DNA from: an uncultured Ectothiorhodospiraceae bacterium
GTDB lineage: Bacteria; Pseudomonadota; Gammaproteobacteria; XJ16; Halofilaceae
DNA length: 64,000 bases
Direction: 5' to 3'
Assembly: GCA_913055615.1 (NCBI GenBank)
Contig: CAJXKK010000002.1
Coordinates: 62,001-126,000 of the forward strand
Below, one piece after another: positions 8,842 to 17,284 of the stretch. Both the position numbers and the translations under genes were made by a program. Below the pieces are notes generated by a model that saw only the letters and a list, made by a program, of their open reading frames with translations, did no database searches and had not been told where the DNA came from. Positions within the stretch are counted from its first letter, which is position 1. Every line of letters begins with the position of its first letter.

Positions 8842-9282
8842 GTGGAAAATGAACAGCTCAAAAAGGCCGGACTCAAGGTTACCCTCCCCAGGGTCAAGGT
8901 ACTCGAGATCCTTGAACAGGTGCAGGCAGCGGGCGATGCGCATCACCTCACCGCCGAGGACGTCTATCGGCGCCTGATCGAATCGGGCTCCGAGATCGGC
9001 CTTGCGACCGTATACCGGGTGCTCTCGCAGTTCGAGACCGCCGGCATCGTGCAGCGCCATCACTTCGAGGGCGGCCAGGCCCGATTCGAACTCGCCCGCG
9101 GCCGGCACCACGATCATATCGTCTGTGTCCAGTGCGGCAAGGTCGAGGAGTTCGTGGACGACGTCATCGAGCGGCGCCAGAAGAATATCGCGCGCCAGCG
9201 TGAGTTCGACCTGCAGAAGCACAGCCTCGTCCTGTACGCGAACTGCCTCAGCTGCGACCACGAGGACGGCGAGGACCGCTGA
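8842..9282 (+). CDS. fur: Ferric uptake regulator Fur
   Basis: Fur is the iron-responsive repressor of iron acquisition genes. The 146-residue protein has the winged-helix start LKKAGLKVTLPRVKVLEIL, the recognition region IGLATVYRVLSQFETAGIV, and metal ligands in HHDHIVCVQCGKVEEF plus a second CLSCDH pair near the C-terminus. The start is GTG at 8842, giving the usual Fur N-terminus; no ATG is suitable. It faces bamE across a 76-base promoter region and converges with recN. Confidence 0.96.
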   Translation: MENEQLKKAGLKVTLPRVKVLEILEQVQAAGDAHHLTAEDVYRRLIESGSEIGLATVYRVLSQFETAGIVQRHHFEGGQARFELARGRHHDHIVCVQCGKVEEFVDDVIERRQKNIARQREFDLQKHSLVLYANCLSCDHEDGEDR

Positions 9283-9323
9283 CCTGCTGACCCGGCGTCA
9301 GCCGGGGCGAGGCGCGGTTGCCC

Positions 9324-10988
9324 TCAACCGTCGGCGAGCAGTTCCCGTGCATGTGCACGGCTCTGCTCCGTGATCCGGCGCCCGCCCAGCATGCGCGCGA
9401 TCTCCTCGATCCGATCCTCGGCCGCGAGCGCCTGCAGACGCGCCCGCGTTTCGTCGGATTCCGCCGATTTTGATACCTGCAGATGATGGTGCGCGCTGGC
9501 CGCGACCTGCGCGAGGTGGGTGACGCACAGTACCTGACGCTGCGCCCCCAGCGCGCGGAGCCGATCCCCCACCACGGCCGCAACGCCCCCACCGATGCCC
9601 GCATCGACCTCATCGAAGATCTGTGTCGGGATCCCCGCGTAGCCGGAGTCGATCATCTGGATCGCGAGGCTGATCCGCGAGAGTTCGCCGCCCGAGGCGA
9701 CCCGTTTCAGGGGCGCGAGCGGCTGGCCGGGATTCGCCGTGACCCGGAACTCGACGTCGTCGAAGCCATTCGGGCCCGGTTGCCGGTCCTCGCGGGCGGT
9801 TACGGCGCAATCGAACGCGCCGCCGGCCATGCCGAGTTCCTGCATCGCCGCGGTCACCTGCTCCGCGAGCGCCTGGCCAGCGCGCTCACGGGTCGCGTGG
9901 AGTGTCCGGGCGTGGTCACGCCAGCTCGCCTGCAGCGCCTCGACCTCGCGTTCGACTTCGGCCGCCCGCTCGTCCGCGTGTTCGAGTTCATCCAGTTCGC
10001 CCCGCAGCCGCTCCGTCAGCTCGGGCAGTTCGGTGGGCTCGACGCGGTGCTTGCGGGCCAGTTCGTGGATCGCGGACAGACGTTGCTCCACGTCTGCCAG
10101 CCGGTCGGGATCGAGTTCCGCATCGGCCGCGTAGCCGCGCAGCGCGGTCGCCGCCTCGTCGCACTGGATCAGGGCGTTGGCGATCATCTCGACGGCCGAG
10201 CCGAGGCGCTCGTCATGACCGGCGAGTGACTCGATCGCGTCATTCGCCCCGGTGAGCAGCCCATGGGCGGAGCGGTCGTCGTCGTACAGCAATGTCAGCG
10301 CCTGCTGGCAGCCCTCGATCAGTTGCCCGGCATTGGCCAGTCGGCGTTGCTCGGCGTCGGTCTGCTCGATCTCTTCCCGCGACAGGCCGAGCTGATCCAG
10401 TTCCTCGACCTGGTAGCGGAGCAGTTCGAGGCGTTCGGCGCGATCCTCTCCACTGCTGCCAAGGCGCGCCAGTCGTGCCCGGGCGTCGCGCCATTCGCGC
10501 CAGGTCTCCTCCACGACCGCCAGTTCGTCATCACAGCGGCCGAAACCATCCAGCATCACGCGCTGTGCATCCCGGCGCAGCAGTGACTGATGCTCATGCT
10601 GGCCATGGATGTCGACCAGCTGTTCGCCGAGTTCGCGCAGGAGTGTAAGGGGCGATTTGCGGCCATTGATATAACCGCGCGAGCGGCCATCGGCACCGAT
10701 TACCCTGCGCAGGCTGCAGTCACCGTCGGCGTCGAGGTCGTTGTCGGCGAGCCATTCGGCGACGTCGGCATGGTCGGCGATATCGAATTCGGCATCGATC
10801 TCGGCCCGCTCCGCCCCCGGGCGCACGGTTTGGCTGTCCGCACGGTCGCCGAGCACCAGCCCCAGCGCATCGAGCAGGATCGACTTGCCGGCACCGGTCT
10901 CGCCGGTCAACGCGGTCATGCCCGCGCCCAGCTCGAGCTCCAGCTCGTCGATGATCGCGAAATCGCGGATGTGGATATGCTTGAGCAT
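9324..10988 (-). CDS. recN: DNA repair protein RecN
   Basis: RecN is an SMC-like ATPase acting in double-strand break repair. The 554-residue length is typical. The N-terminus has MLKHIHIRDFAIIDELELEL and the Walker A motif TGETGAGKSILLDALGLVLG. The middle (about residues 160-370) is rich in E/R/A heptads and should form the coiled-coil arm, and the C-terminal head carries SGGELSRISLAIQMI and the Walker B region IFDEVDAGIGG. Expression is usually LexA-controlled, but no CTGT-N8-ACAG site is obvious upstream. A 187-bp inverted-repeat element begins 48 bases upstream of the start. Confidence 0.97.
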   Translation of the reverse strand: MLKHIHIRDFAIIDELELELGAGMTALTGETGAGKSILLDALGLVLGDRADSQTVRPGAERAEIDAEFDIADHADVAEWLADNDLDADGDCSLRRVIGADGRSRGYINGRKSPLTLLRELGEQLVDIHGQHEHQSLLRRDAQRVMLDGFGRCDDELAVVEETWREWRDARARLARLGSSGEDRAERLELLRYQVEELDQLGLSREEIEQTDAEQRRLANAGQLIEGCQQALTLLYDDDRSAHGLLTGANDAIESLAGHDERLGSAVEMIANALIQCDEAATALRGYAADAELDPDRLADVEQRLSAIHELARKHRVEPTELPELTERLRGELDELEHADERAAEVEREVEALQASWRDHARTLHATRERAGQALAEQVTAAMQELGMAGGAFDCAVTAREDRQPGPNGFDDVEFRVTANPGQPLAPLKRVASGGELSRISLAIQMIDSGYAGIPTQIFDEVDAGIGGGVAAVVGDRLRALGAQRQVLCVTHLAQVAASAHHHLQVSKSAESDETRARLQALAAEDRIEEIARMLGGRRITEQSRAHARELLADG

Positions 10989-11036
10989 GTGGCTCGATCA
11001 GTTTGTGTGGGTTCGGCTTTGGATACGCATTTTTTT

Positions 11037-11223
11037 CTCTCGCCAAGACGCGGAGCGCGCCAAGAAAGCAGGGCGGTCGAGGTCGATGCACGGTATTTAA
11101 GCGTATTATTAACATACTTAAATAAGTGTCTGATTTATTGAGTTCTTCTTCCAGTTATCAGGGACGTTCCGCTTTCCAGAAAACCATACTTTTTTCTTGG
11201 CGCGCTCCGCGTCTTGGCGAGAG
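11037..11223. repeat. Long-inverted-repeat element, copy A (perfect 31-bp arms)
   Basis: Positions 11037-11067 and 11193-11223 are exact reverse complements over 31 bases, enclosing a 125-base core. Arms start CTCTCGCCAAGACGCGGAGC. The core is AT-rich for this genome, with TATTTAAGCGTATTATTAAC and further A/T stretches. The element lies between recN and nadK, both on the minus strand, and no ORF is evident inside. Related but imperfect elements occur at 12208-12365, 23209-23371 and 34017-34178. Confidence 0.9.
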
Positions 11224-11249
11224 ATCAAACCCACGTATCAGAAATCCCG

Positions 11250-12113
11250 CTACCCCCAGTGGAGTTTCTCGCGCAGGATCGAGAAATAGTCGTAATCGGC
11301 CGGGTGGAGGAGCCGTATCTTGCGCTGCTTACGGCTGACGCGCACGCGGTCGCCGGCGGCAACGTCGATATTGTTCTGGCCATCGCTGACCACCTGACCC
11401 GTCTCGCTGATGTTCTCACGGATCCGGATCTCGATGTCGCTGCCAGAGTCGACCACGATCGGGCGGCTCGAGAGCGTATGCGGGCAAATGGGCAGGACGA
11501 GCATGGCTTCGAGCGACGGGTGCAGGATCGGCCCCCCTCCGGACAGCGCATAGGCGGTCGAACCGGTGGGGGTCGACACCACCATCCCGTCGGCGCGCTG
11601 GATATTGACGAAATTGCCATCGATCCAGGTCTCGAACTCGATCATGCGCACCACGTTCTTGATCCGCAGCACGACATCGTTGAGGGCGACCGCCGTCTGA
11701 ACGACCGTGTCGCCGCGGATGATCTCCGTCTCGACCAGGAAGCGCCGCTCCTCGGTGTACTGACCGCTGAGGATTTCCTCCAGGCGCTCGGTCATCGTAT
11801 CGGGCGATACATCGACCAGGAACCCGAGTCGCCCGAGATTGACGCCGACGATGGGGACACCGCAATCGGCGAGCGAGCGCGCGGCGGTCAGCAGCGTCCC
11901 GTCGCCCCCGACCACGATGGCGAGATCGCAGTGCTCCGCGATCTCGCGGCGCGGCACGGTGGCGTCGATCTCGAGGAATTCGTCAGTCGAGCGGTCGAGG
12001 CTGACCTCCAGGCCCCGGTCGAGCAGAAAGCGATGGATCATGCGCAGCGTGGCGCGTACCTGACCGTCGTCGTCGGTCTTGGCGATCAGGCCAATGGACT
12101 GGAAGCGATACAT
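11250..12113 (-). CDS. nadK: NAD kinase
   Basis: NAD kinase phosphorylates NAD to NADP using ATP. The 287-residue protein matches the family length. It has the GGDGTLL motif (about residues 63-69), the NLGRLGFL segment, LNDVVL, and the C-terminal ADGMVVSTPTGSTAYALSGG nucleotide-binding motif. The ATG at 12113 starts the typical MYRFQSIGLIAK; further in-frame upstream codons are Arg/Pro-rich and not protein-like. Repeat element B lies upstream and element A downstream. Confidence 0.96.
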   Translation of the reverse strand: MYRFQSIGLIAKTDDDGQVRATLRMIHRFLLDRGLEVSLDRSTDEFLEIDATVPRREIAEHCDLAIVVGGDGTLLTAARSLADCGVPIVGVNLGRLGFLVDVSPDTMTERLEEILSGQYTEERRFLVETEIIRGDTVVQTAVALNDVVLRIKNVVRMIEFETWIDGNFVNIQRADGMVVSTPTGSTAYALSGGGPILHPSLEAMLVLPICPHTLSSRPIVVDSGSDIEIRIRENISETGQVVSDGQNNIDVAAGDRVRVSRKQRKIRLLHPADYDYFSILREKLHWG

Positions 12114-12207
12114 TCGCGAAACGGTAGCACGCGGTCGCGGGCGCGTCACCGTGACCGCTCGCGCCGCCGGCGGGTTTGGGGACGCATGTGGGAACGGCGA
12201 AAACCGG

Positions 12208-12365
12208 TTTCTCGCAGAGGCGCAGAGAACGCAAGGAAGGCGTAAATCGATGATGCGGTTGAGTGCGATCGTCCGCTGGTGCGTGGCTGAGCGATTTGCG
12301 ATTCCCAGGCCCGGAAAAAAAATTTGTCTCGCCTTTCTCCGCGATCTCTGGGGCTCTGCGAGAAA
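12208..12365. repeat. Long-inverted-repeat element, copy B
   Basis: The left arm at 12208-12241 (starting TTTCTCGCAGAGGCGCAGAG) and right arm at 12331-12365 are imperfect reverse complements around a 90-base core. The first 12 arm bases match exactly. It sits between mutS and nadK. The core holds an A8 run at about 12315-12322 and no ORF. Confidence 0.75.
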
Positions 12366-12400
12366 CTGTTTTTTCTACGCCCGAGGTGGCCCAGGCGGGC

Positions 12401-15019
12401 TCATGTTGGATCGTCGTCGGCCAGTGAGCGCAGCCGATACAGCGCCTGCAATGCCTCGCGGGGCGTTGTCGCGTCGGGATCGAGTTCGTCCAAGGCCTCG
12501 CGGAGAGGGTCCGGGGCCGGCGTGGATGGCTGCGGTTCCGGTGCGGCCCCGGGCGCGGGCTTGTCGAACAGGCCGAGCTGTGGCTGGATGGCGGAGGTCT
12601 CGGTGGCGCGCCGTTCGAGTTCGCCCAGGCGCTCGCGGGCCTGGCCGATGACGCCGCGGGGGACGCCGGCGAGCTGGGCGACCTGGAGGCCGTAGCTCTG
12701 GCTCGCCGGTCCGTCCTTGACGCGGTGCAGGAAGACGATGCGCTCACCGTGCTCGACCGCATCGAGATGGACGTTGACGATCCCCGGATGGCGGTCCGGC
12801 AGGACGGTCAGTTCGAAGTAGTGGGTGGCGAACAGGGTGAACGCGCCGATGCGGTTGGCCAGATCCTCGGCGACCGCCCAGGCGAGGGCCAGGCCGTCGA
12901 AGGTCGAGGTACCGCGGCCGATCTCGTCGACGAGCACGAGCGAGCGGTCGGTCGCGTTGTGCAGGATGTTCGCCGTCTCGGTCATCTCGACCATGAAGGT
13001 CGAGCGGCCGCCGGCGAGATCGTCGGCGGCGCCGATGCGGGTGAAGATCCGGTCGAGCGGGCCGATCCGCGCCGCCCGCGCGGGCACGAAACTCCCGGCA
13101 CAGGCGAGCAGGGCGATCAGCGCGGTCTGGCGCATATAGGTCGATTTGCCGCCCATGTTCGGCCCGGTGATCAGCAGCATGCGCCGCTCGGCTTCGAAGG
13201 TGGTGTCGTTGGCCGTGAACGGCTCATCGATGGTCGCCTCCACCACCGGGTGGCGGCCGGCCTCGATCGCCAGGCCGGGCGCGTCGTCCATGATCGGCTG
13301 TACCCAGTCGAGCGTGCCGGCGCGCTCGGCGAGGGTCGTGAGCACGTCCAGTTCGGCGAGCGCCGCGGCCATCGCGCGCAACGGCTCCAGGCGTTCCAGC
13401 AGCTGGTCGAGCACCCCGTCGTACAGGGCCTTCTCGCGCGCGAGGGCGCGTTCGCGCGAAGACAGCACGCGCTCCTCGAAGCCCTTGAGTTCCGGGGTGA
13501 TATAGCGCTCGACCTGCTTGAGCGTCTGGCGGCGGGCGTATTCGCCCGGGAGGTTGTCCGCGTGCGTGCGGCCGACCTCGATGTAATAACCGTGCACCCG
13601 GTTGTAGGCGACCTTCAGCGTCGAGATGCCCGTGCGCTCGCGCTCGCGCAGTTCGAGATCGCGCAGGAATCCGTCGGCGTTCTCGGCCAGGCCGCGCAGT
13701 TCATCGAATTCGGCGTCATAACCGGCCGCGATCACGCCGCCGTCGCGCAGCAGGACCGGCGGCTCCGCCACGATGGCGCGCTCCAGCAGGTCATGGGTGG
13801 CGTCGTGATCTTCGAGCTCCGTGCTGAGCGCATCGAAGCGGTCGCTGCGCACGTCACGCACCGCGGGTGCCAGTTCCGGGAGGCAGGCGAGCGCGGTGCG
13901 CAGGGCCGACAGGTCGCGCGGGCGCGCCGAGCGCAGCGCGATCCGCGCCAGGATCCGTTCGATATCACCGATCCCCGCCAGCCGCTCACGCAAAGGCGTC
14001 GTAGCCGACGCCGCGATCACCGCCTCGATGGCGCCGTGGCGCGCGCCCAGGACCGTACGGTCGCGCAGCGGGCGATTGAGCCAGCGCCGCAGCAGGCGGC
14101 TGCCCATGGCCGTGACCGCGGTATCGACCACCGCCGCCAGGGTGCGGTCGCTGCGCCCGTCGATGCCGCGCTCGATCTCCAGATTGCGGCGGCTGGCGGC
14201 GTCGAGGACCACCGCCTCGTCGCGGTTCTCGGTGCGCAGCCCACGCAGGTGTGGCAGCGCCGTGCGCTGGGTCTCGCGGACGTATTCGAGCGCGCAGCCC
14301 GCCGCGCCGATCGCCAGCGGCAGATGCGCGCAGCCAAAACCATCCAGATCGCGGACGCCGAACTGGCGGGTCAGGGCCTCGGTGGCCGCGGCCGGGTCGA
14401 AGTGCCATGGGGGACGGCGCCGCGCGCCGGTGCGTTCCAGCAGGCGTGTGGCGACCGGGGCCTCTTCGTTGACCAGCAGTTCGGCCGGCGCCAGGCGTCC
14501 GAGTTCGGCGTCCAGCGCCTCCTCACCCTCGAACTCGCAGACACTGAAATCCCCCGCGCTCAGATTGATGCTGGCGACGGCGAAACGCTGGCCGTGCTGT
14601 TCGACGCTCACCAGTAGATTGTCGCCGCGCTCGGGTAACAGGGCATCGTCGGTCAGCGTACCGGGGGTGACGATGCGGGTGACGCGCCGTTCGACCGGCC
14701 CCTTGCTGGTGGCCGGATCGCCGATCTGCTCGCAGATGGCGACCGACTCGCCCTGGCGGACGAGCCGGGCGAGGTAATTCTCCACGGCGTGGACGGGCAC
14801 GCCGGCCATGGGTATATCCTCGCCGGCGGACTGCCCGCGCTTTGTCAGGGTGATATCGAGCAGGCGTGCGGAGCGCCGGGCGTCGTCGTAGAACAGCTCA
14901 TAGAAATCCCCCATGCGATAGAACACGAGGGTATCCGGGTGCTCCGCCTTGATGGCCAGGTACTGGCGCATCATGGGGGTGTGCTGCGGGGATCGGGAAG
15001 CGGCGCTGGTCTCGGTCAT
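12401..15019 (-). CDS. mutS: DNA mismatch repair protein MutS
   Basis: MutS recognises mismatches and recruits MutL. The 872-residue protein is full length. The mismatch-contacting Phe-x-Glu motif is in [16 protein letters not shown] (about residues 32-47), followed by connector and lever domains. The ATPase has Walker [16 protein letters not shown] (about 610-625) and [15 protein letters not shown]. The C-terminus has the helix-turn-helix dimer region and a Pro/Ala-rich linker before a final clamp/tetramer-like helix. The start ATG at 15019 is well placed; an initial [10 protein letters not shown] extension precedes the conserved core. Confidence 0.98.
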   Translation of the reverse strand: MTETSAASRSPQHTPMMRQYLAIKAEHPDTLVFYRMGDFYELFYDDARRSARLLDITLTKRGQSAGEDIPMAGVPVHAVENYLARLVRQGESVAICEQIGDPATSKGPVERRVTRIVTPGTLTDDALLPERGDNLLVSVEQHGQRFAVASINLSAGDFSVCEFEGEEALDAELGRLAPAELLVNEEAPVATRLLERTGARRRPPWHFDPAAATEALTRQFGVRDLDGFGCAHLPLAIGAAGCALEYVRETQRTALPHLRGLRTENRDEAVVLDAASRRNLEIERGIDGRSDRTLAAVVDTAVTAMGSRLLRRWLNRPLRDRTVLGARHGAIEAVIAASATTPLRERLAGIGDIERILARIALRSARPRDLSALRTALACLPELAPAVRDVRSDRFDALSTELEDHDATHDLLERAIVAEPPVLLRDGGVIAAGYDAEFDELRGLAENADGFLRDLELRERERTGISTLKVAYNRVHGYYIEVGRTHADNLPGEYARRQTLKQVERYITPELKGFEERVLSSRERALAREKALYDGVLDQLLERLEPLRAMAAALAELDVLTTLAERAGTLDWVQPIMDDAPGLAIEAGRHPVVEATIDEPFTANDTTFEAERRMLLITGPNMGGKSTYMRQTALIALLACAGSFVPARAARIGPLDRIFTRIGAADDLAGGRSTFMVEMTETANILHNATDRSLVLVDEIGRGTSTFDGLALAWAVAEDLANRIGAFTLFATHYFELTVLPDRHPGIVNVHLDAVEHGERIVFLHRVKDGPASQSYGLQVAQLAGVPRGVIGQARERLGELERRATETSAIQPQLGLFDKPAPGAAPEPQPSTPAPDPLREALDELDPDATTPREALQALYRLRSLADDDPT

Positions 15020-15212
15020 CCGGGCGAGTCTAAAGGAACGCCGCCGGTTGTCGCATCCGCTTTTCGGGGTTTTCGCAAGGACCCCGTCAACCTCACGTGT
15101 GCCGTCGCGCCAGGCTGCTCATGATGCCTTGCCGTGCGGGCCGTTGCGGCTGCAGTATCTCGGGCACACGGCGCTGCCGATAGATGCATCACGGCACAGG
15201 GGACGAACGACC

Positions 15213-15713
15213 ATGAATGAATCGGAAACCCTCGACGCCCTCGCCGAGCGCCTCGGCGCGGTGCTGGTCGCGCGCGGCTGGAGCGTGGCCACGGCGGAGT
15301 CCTGCACCGGCGGGGGCATCGCGGAGGTCATCACGCGCGTGGCCGGCAGTTCGGCCTGGTTCGAGCAGGGCTTCGTGACCTACAGCAACGCCGCCAAGCA
15401 GACGCAGCTCGGCGTAACGGCGGAAACGCTGGAGATATGGGGCGCGGTCAGTTCGGCCACGGTCGAGGCTATGGTCACGGGCGCATTGACGCACGGCACG
15501 GCCGACGCGGCGGTCGCGGTCAGTGGCGTAGCCGGGCCCGGCGGCGGTTCACCCAGTCGCCCGGTCGGCACGGTCTGGCTCGCGTGGGCGCGCCGCGGCT
15601 ATCCGCCCGAGGCCCGTTGCATCCATTTCCCGGGGGATCGCGCGGCGGTCCGCGAGGGGTCGGTCAGGGCGGCGATCGAGGGCCTGATCGCCGAGGCGGA
15701 AGCGACGCCGTGA
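15213..15713 (+). CDS. pncC: CinA-family nicotinamide-nucleotide amidohydrolase (PncC)
   Basis: PncC deamidates nicotinamide mononucleotide to nicotinate mononucleotide, recycling pyridine nucleotides. This 166-residue stand-alone CinA C-terminal domain shows VATAESCTGGGIAEVIT, FVTYSNAAKQTQLGV and VSGVAGPGGGSPSRPVGTVWLAWA. The N-terminal molybdopterin-like CinA domain is absent, which is common. In many relatives recA follows; here a small coiled-coil gene follows instead, overlapping by GTGA. AGGGGA lies about nine bases before the ATG at 15213. Confidence 0.94.
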   Translation: MNESETLDALAERLGAVLVARGWSVATAESCTGGGIAEVITRVAGSSAWFEQGFVTYSNAAKQTQLGVTAETLEIWGAVSSATVEAMVTGALTHGTADAAVAVSGVAGPGGGSPSRPVGTVWLAWARRGYPPEARCIHFPGDRAAVREGSVRAAIEGLIAEAEATP

Positions 15714-16012
15714 AGGTCCGGCGCCGACGGCCGGTTCTCCTCGCGCTCCTGGTGATTCTCATCGCGGGGATCACACGGCCATTGAACGCGGAGACGCACG
15801 GCGACTCGGCGGATGACGTCCCGACGGATGCCCGGATCGAACGCCTGCGCGAGGCGATCGAGCGCGAGCGAGAGGCGCTGGAAGACAATCGGCAAACCCG
15901 CCGCTCGATGGAAGCGGCGCTCGGGCAGGCGCGCGAAGAACTCGAGCGCACACGCCAGCAGGTCGAGGAGCTGGAGCGGGCGGCGAACCCGGACGCTGGG
16001 GGCGGGGACTGA
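15710..16012 (+). CDS. Small signal-anchored coiled-coil protein of unknown function
   Basis: This 100-residue protein starts at a GTG that overlaps the pncC stop (GTGA). A basic start (VKVRRRRP) leads into a hydrophobic segment (about residues 9-22, LLALLVILIAGI) ending near LNAE, which looks like a signal peptide or anchor. The rest is one long charged helix with heptad character (RIERLREAIEREREALEDNR through ELERTRQQVEELERAA). I do not recognise the family. Length and layout recall small periplasmic coiled-coil scaffolds. It converges on csiV with a four-base gap. Confidence 0.75.
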   Translation: MKVRRRRPVLLALLVILIAGITRPLNAETHGDSADDVPTDARIERLREAIEREREALEDNRQTRRSMEAALGQAREELERTRQQVEELERAANPDAGGGD

Positions 16013-16016
16013 ACGA

Positions 16017-17039
16017 TCAGCCGTCGCCTGAACCGTTGTCGCTGGCCTCATCCTCCTCATACGGGGTGACCAGCACGAGGATTCCGATCAGCGGATGATC
16101 GAGGTAATGCAGTTCCCCGCTGCGCATGCGCCGGCTCTGACGGAAGGGGAATGACAGCATGGCCTTATCGTCCGGGCCCCGGGCGACCGCCGCGCGCGTA
16201 TCCTCGTCGGTCGCGGACGGGGTGTCCTCGCCATCATCCGCGGCATCGCCGTCCGCGTTCTCCCCTTCGCCCGGGCTTTCCGCGTTATCCGATGGGGTGG
16301 CTGCGGCACCCGCGATCGGCTGCCGGGCCATGAATGCGTCGTCCCAGTCCACGGAGCGCGTGAAATACAGGTCGGCGTGGATGTGGAGATAGCGGCTGAC
16401 GACGAGCTCGATCGTGCCGTCCAGCGGATGGACGGACACACGCTCGGTGGCGCGGGCGTGTGGCGCGAGCATCGACTCCATTCCCGCCGAGTCTACGGGC
16501 AGGGCGGTGCTGTCGCCGATGTCCCCCGCGTCACCCTCCAGTGTGTTGTCGTCCATCACCGATTCGCCGGTAACAGCGCCCTCGCCCTCTTCGAGTTTCT
16601 CGTCCATGGATTCGTTATCGGCTGCCGGGACGGGCCGTTCGATCAGATCGATCGGTGCCTCGATCGCGATCGGGTCGCCGGAGCGCAGGCGGATGGGGGT
16701 CGACTCGCCCGGTTCGAGTGCGGGTTGGCGCCAGTGCAGGTGGCGCAGAACCCGGTACCTGGATGAGGATTCCAGTCGGTCCAGCGCCGGCCCGAGCCGG
16801 GTGTCACCGCTCGACAGGCGCTCGAACTTATCCGGCAGCGGGTTGCCCGTGTCGCCCGAGAATGTGCCGGCCCGCTCGAAGGAGGGTACGGCGACGCCGG
16901 GGTGCCAGCGTTCCTCGGTTGCGTCGCGGTCGCTCCTTTGTTCGATGACCACGATCTCGACGTCGTAGCGGGTCTCCGCCAGCGCGGGTGTCGCCAGCAG
17001 GGGCAGCAGGCAGAGCAGGGCGGTGCGGTGTGCGCGCAT
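16017..17039 (-). CDS. csiV: CsiV family periplasmic protein
   Basis: This 340-residue exported protein has a clear signal peptide (TALLCLLPLLATPALAETRYD). The conserved family start YDVEIVVIEQRSD and end SRRMRSGELHYLDHPLIGILVLVTPYE are both present. CsiV was described in Pseudomonas as a peptidoglycan-binding protein, and its gene neighbours mfd there as here. The middle (about residues 150-190 and 235-285) is an acidic, low-complexity D/E/S/A-rich linker. The start is the ATG at 17039, right before the signal peptide. Confidence 0.85.
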   Translation of the reverse strand: MRAHRTALLCLLPLLATPALAETRYDVEIVVIEQRSDRDATEERWHPGVAVPSFERAGTFSGDTGNPLPDKFERLSSGDTRLGPALDRLESSSRYRVLRHLHWRQPALEPGESTPIRLRSGDPIAIEAPIDLIERPVPAADNESMDEKLEEGEGAVTGESVMDDNTLEGDAGDIGDSTALPVDSAGMESMLAPHARATERVSVHPLDGTIELVVSRYLHIHADLYFTRSVDWDDAFMARQPIAGAAATPSDNAESPGEGENADGDAADDGEDTPSATDEDTRAAVARGPDDKAMLSFPFRQSRRMRSGELHYLDHPLIGILVLVTPYEEDEASDNGSGDG

Positions 17040-17126
17040 CGGGGTATCCGTTAACAGGAGCCTGTCCGGGAAATCCGTTCCGTAGCGAGCGCGTGGCACA
17101 GCAAGCAGATTGCCGGGCGCATCCCT

Positions 17127-17212
17127 GCGCCTCGCCCCTTCGGGGCTGGCGCGCAGAATCGCTCCCGGCGATTCTGTTTCGCGATCGTGAAACGAGCATG
17201 GTGGGCGCCATG
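17127..17212. repeat. Cluster of four adjacent inverted repeats between mfd and csiV
   Basis: Four small palindromes follow one another. They are GCCCC/GGGGC (17134-17146), CAGAATCGC/GCGATTCTG (17154-17176, nine perfect pairs), GTTTC/GAAAC around CGATCG (17176-17193, one mismatched pair) and CATGG/CCATG (17197-17212). The 245-base gap at 17040-17284 contains nothing else recognisable. This could be mRNA processing or termination structure between mfd and csiV, or a REP-like mosaic. Confidence 0.5.
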
Positions 17213-17284
17213 TGCGTTGAGCGATCGCGGAAAGCTGCTGCTGTGGTGCGCGCGCATCAGGTACATGCTTTCTCGGCGAGGCTC

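Noticed and set aside
10989-11036. LexA box upstream of recN
   Set aside because: No CTGT-N8-ACAG-like sequence is present in the 48 bases before the inverted-repeat element or in its core.
11214-12245. A 343-codon plus-strand frame opposite nadK
   Set aside because: NadK motifs on the minus strand are decisive.
12725-14617. A 630-codon open frame opposite mutS
   Set aside because: It is an antisense shadow of the fully conserved mutS gene, with low-complexity translation.
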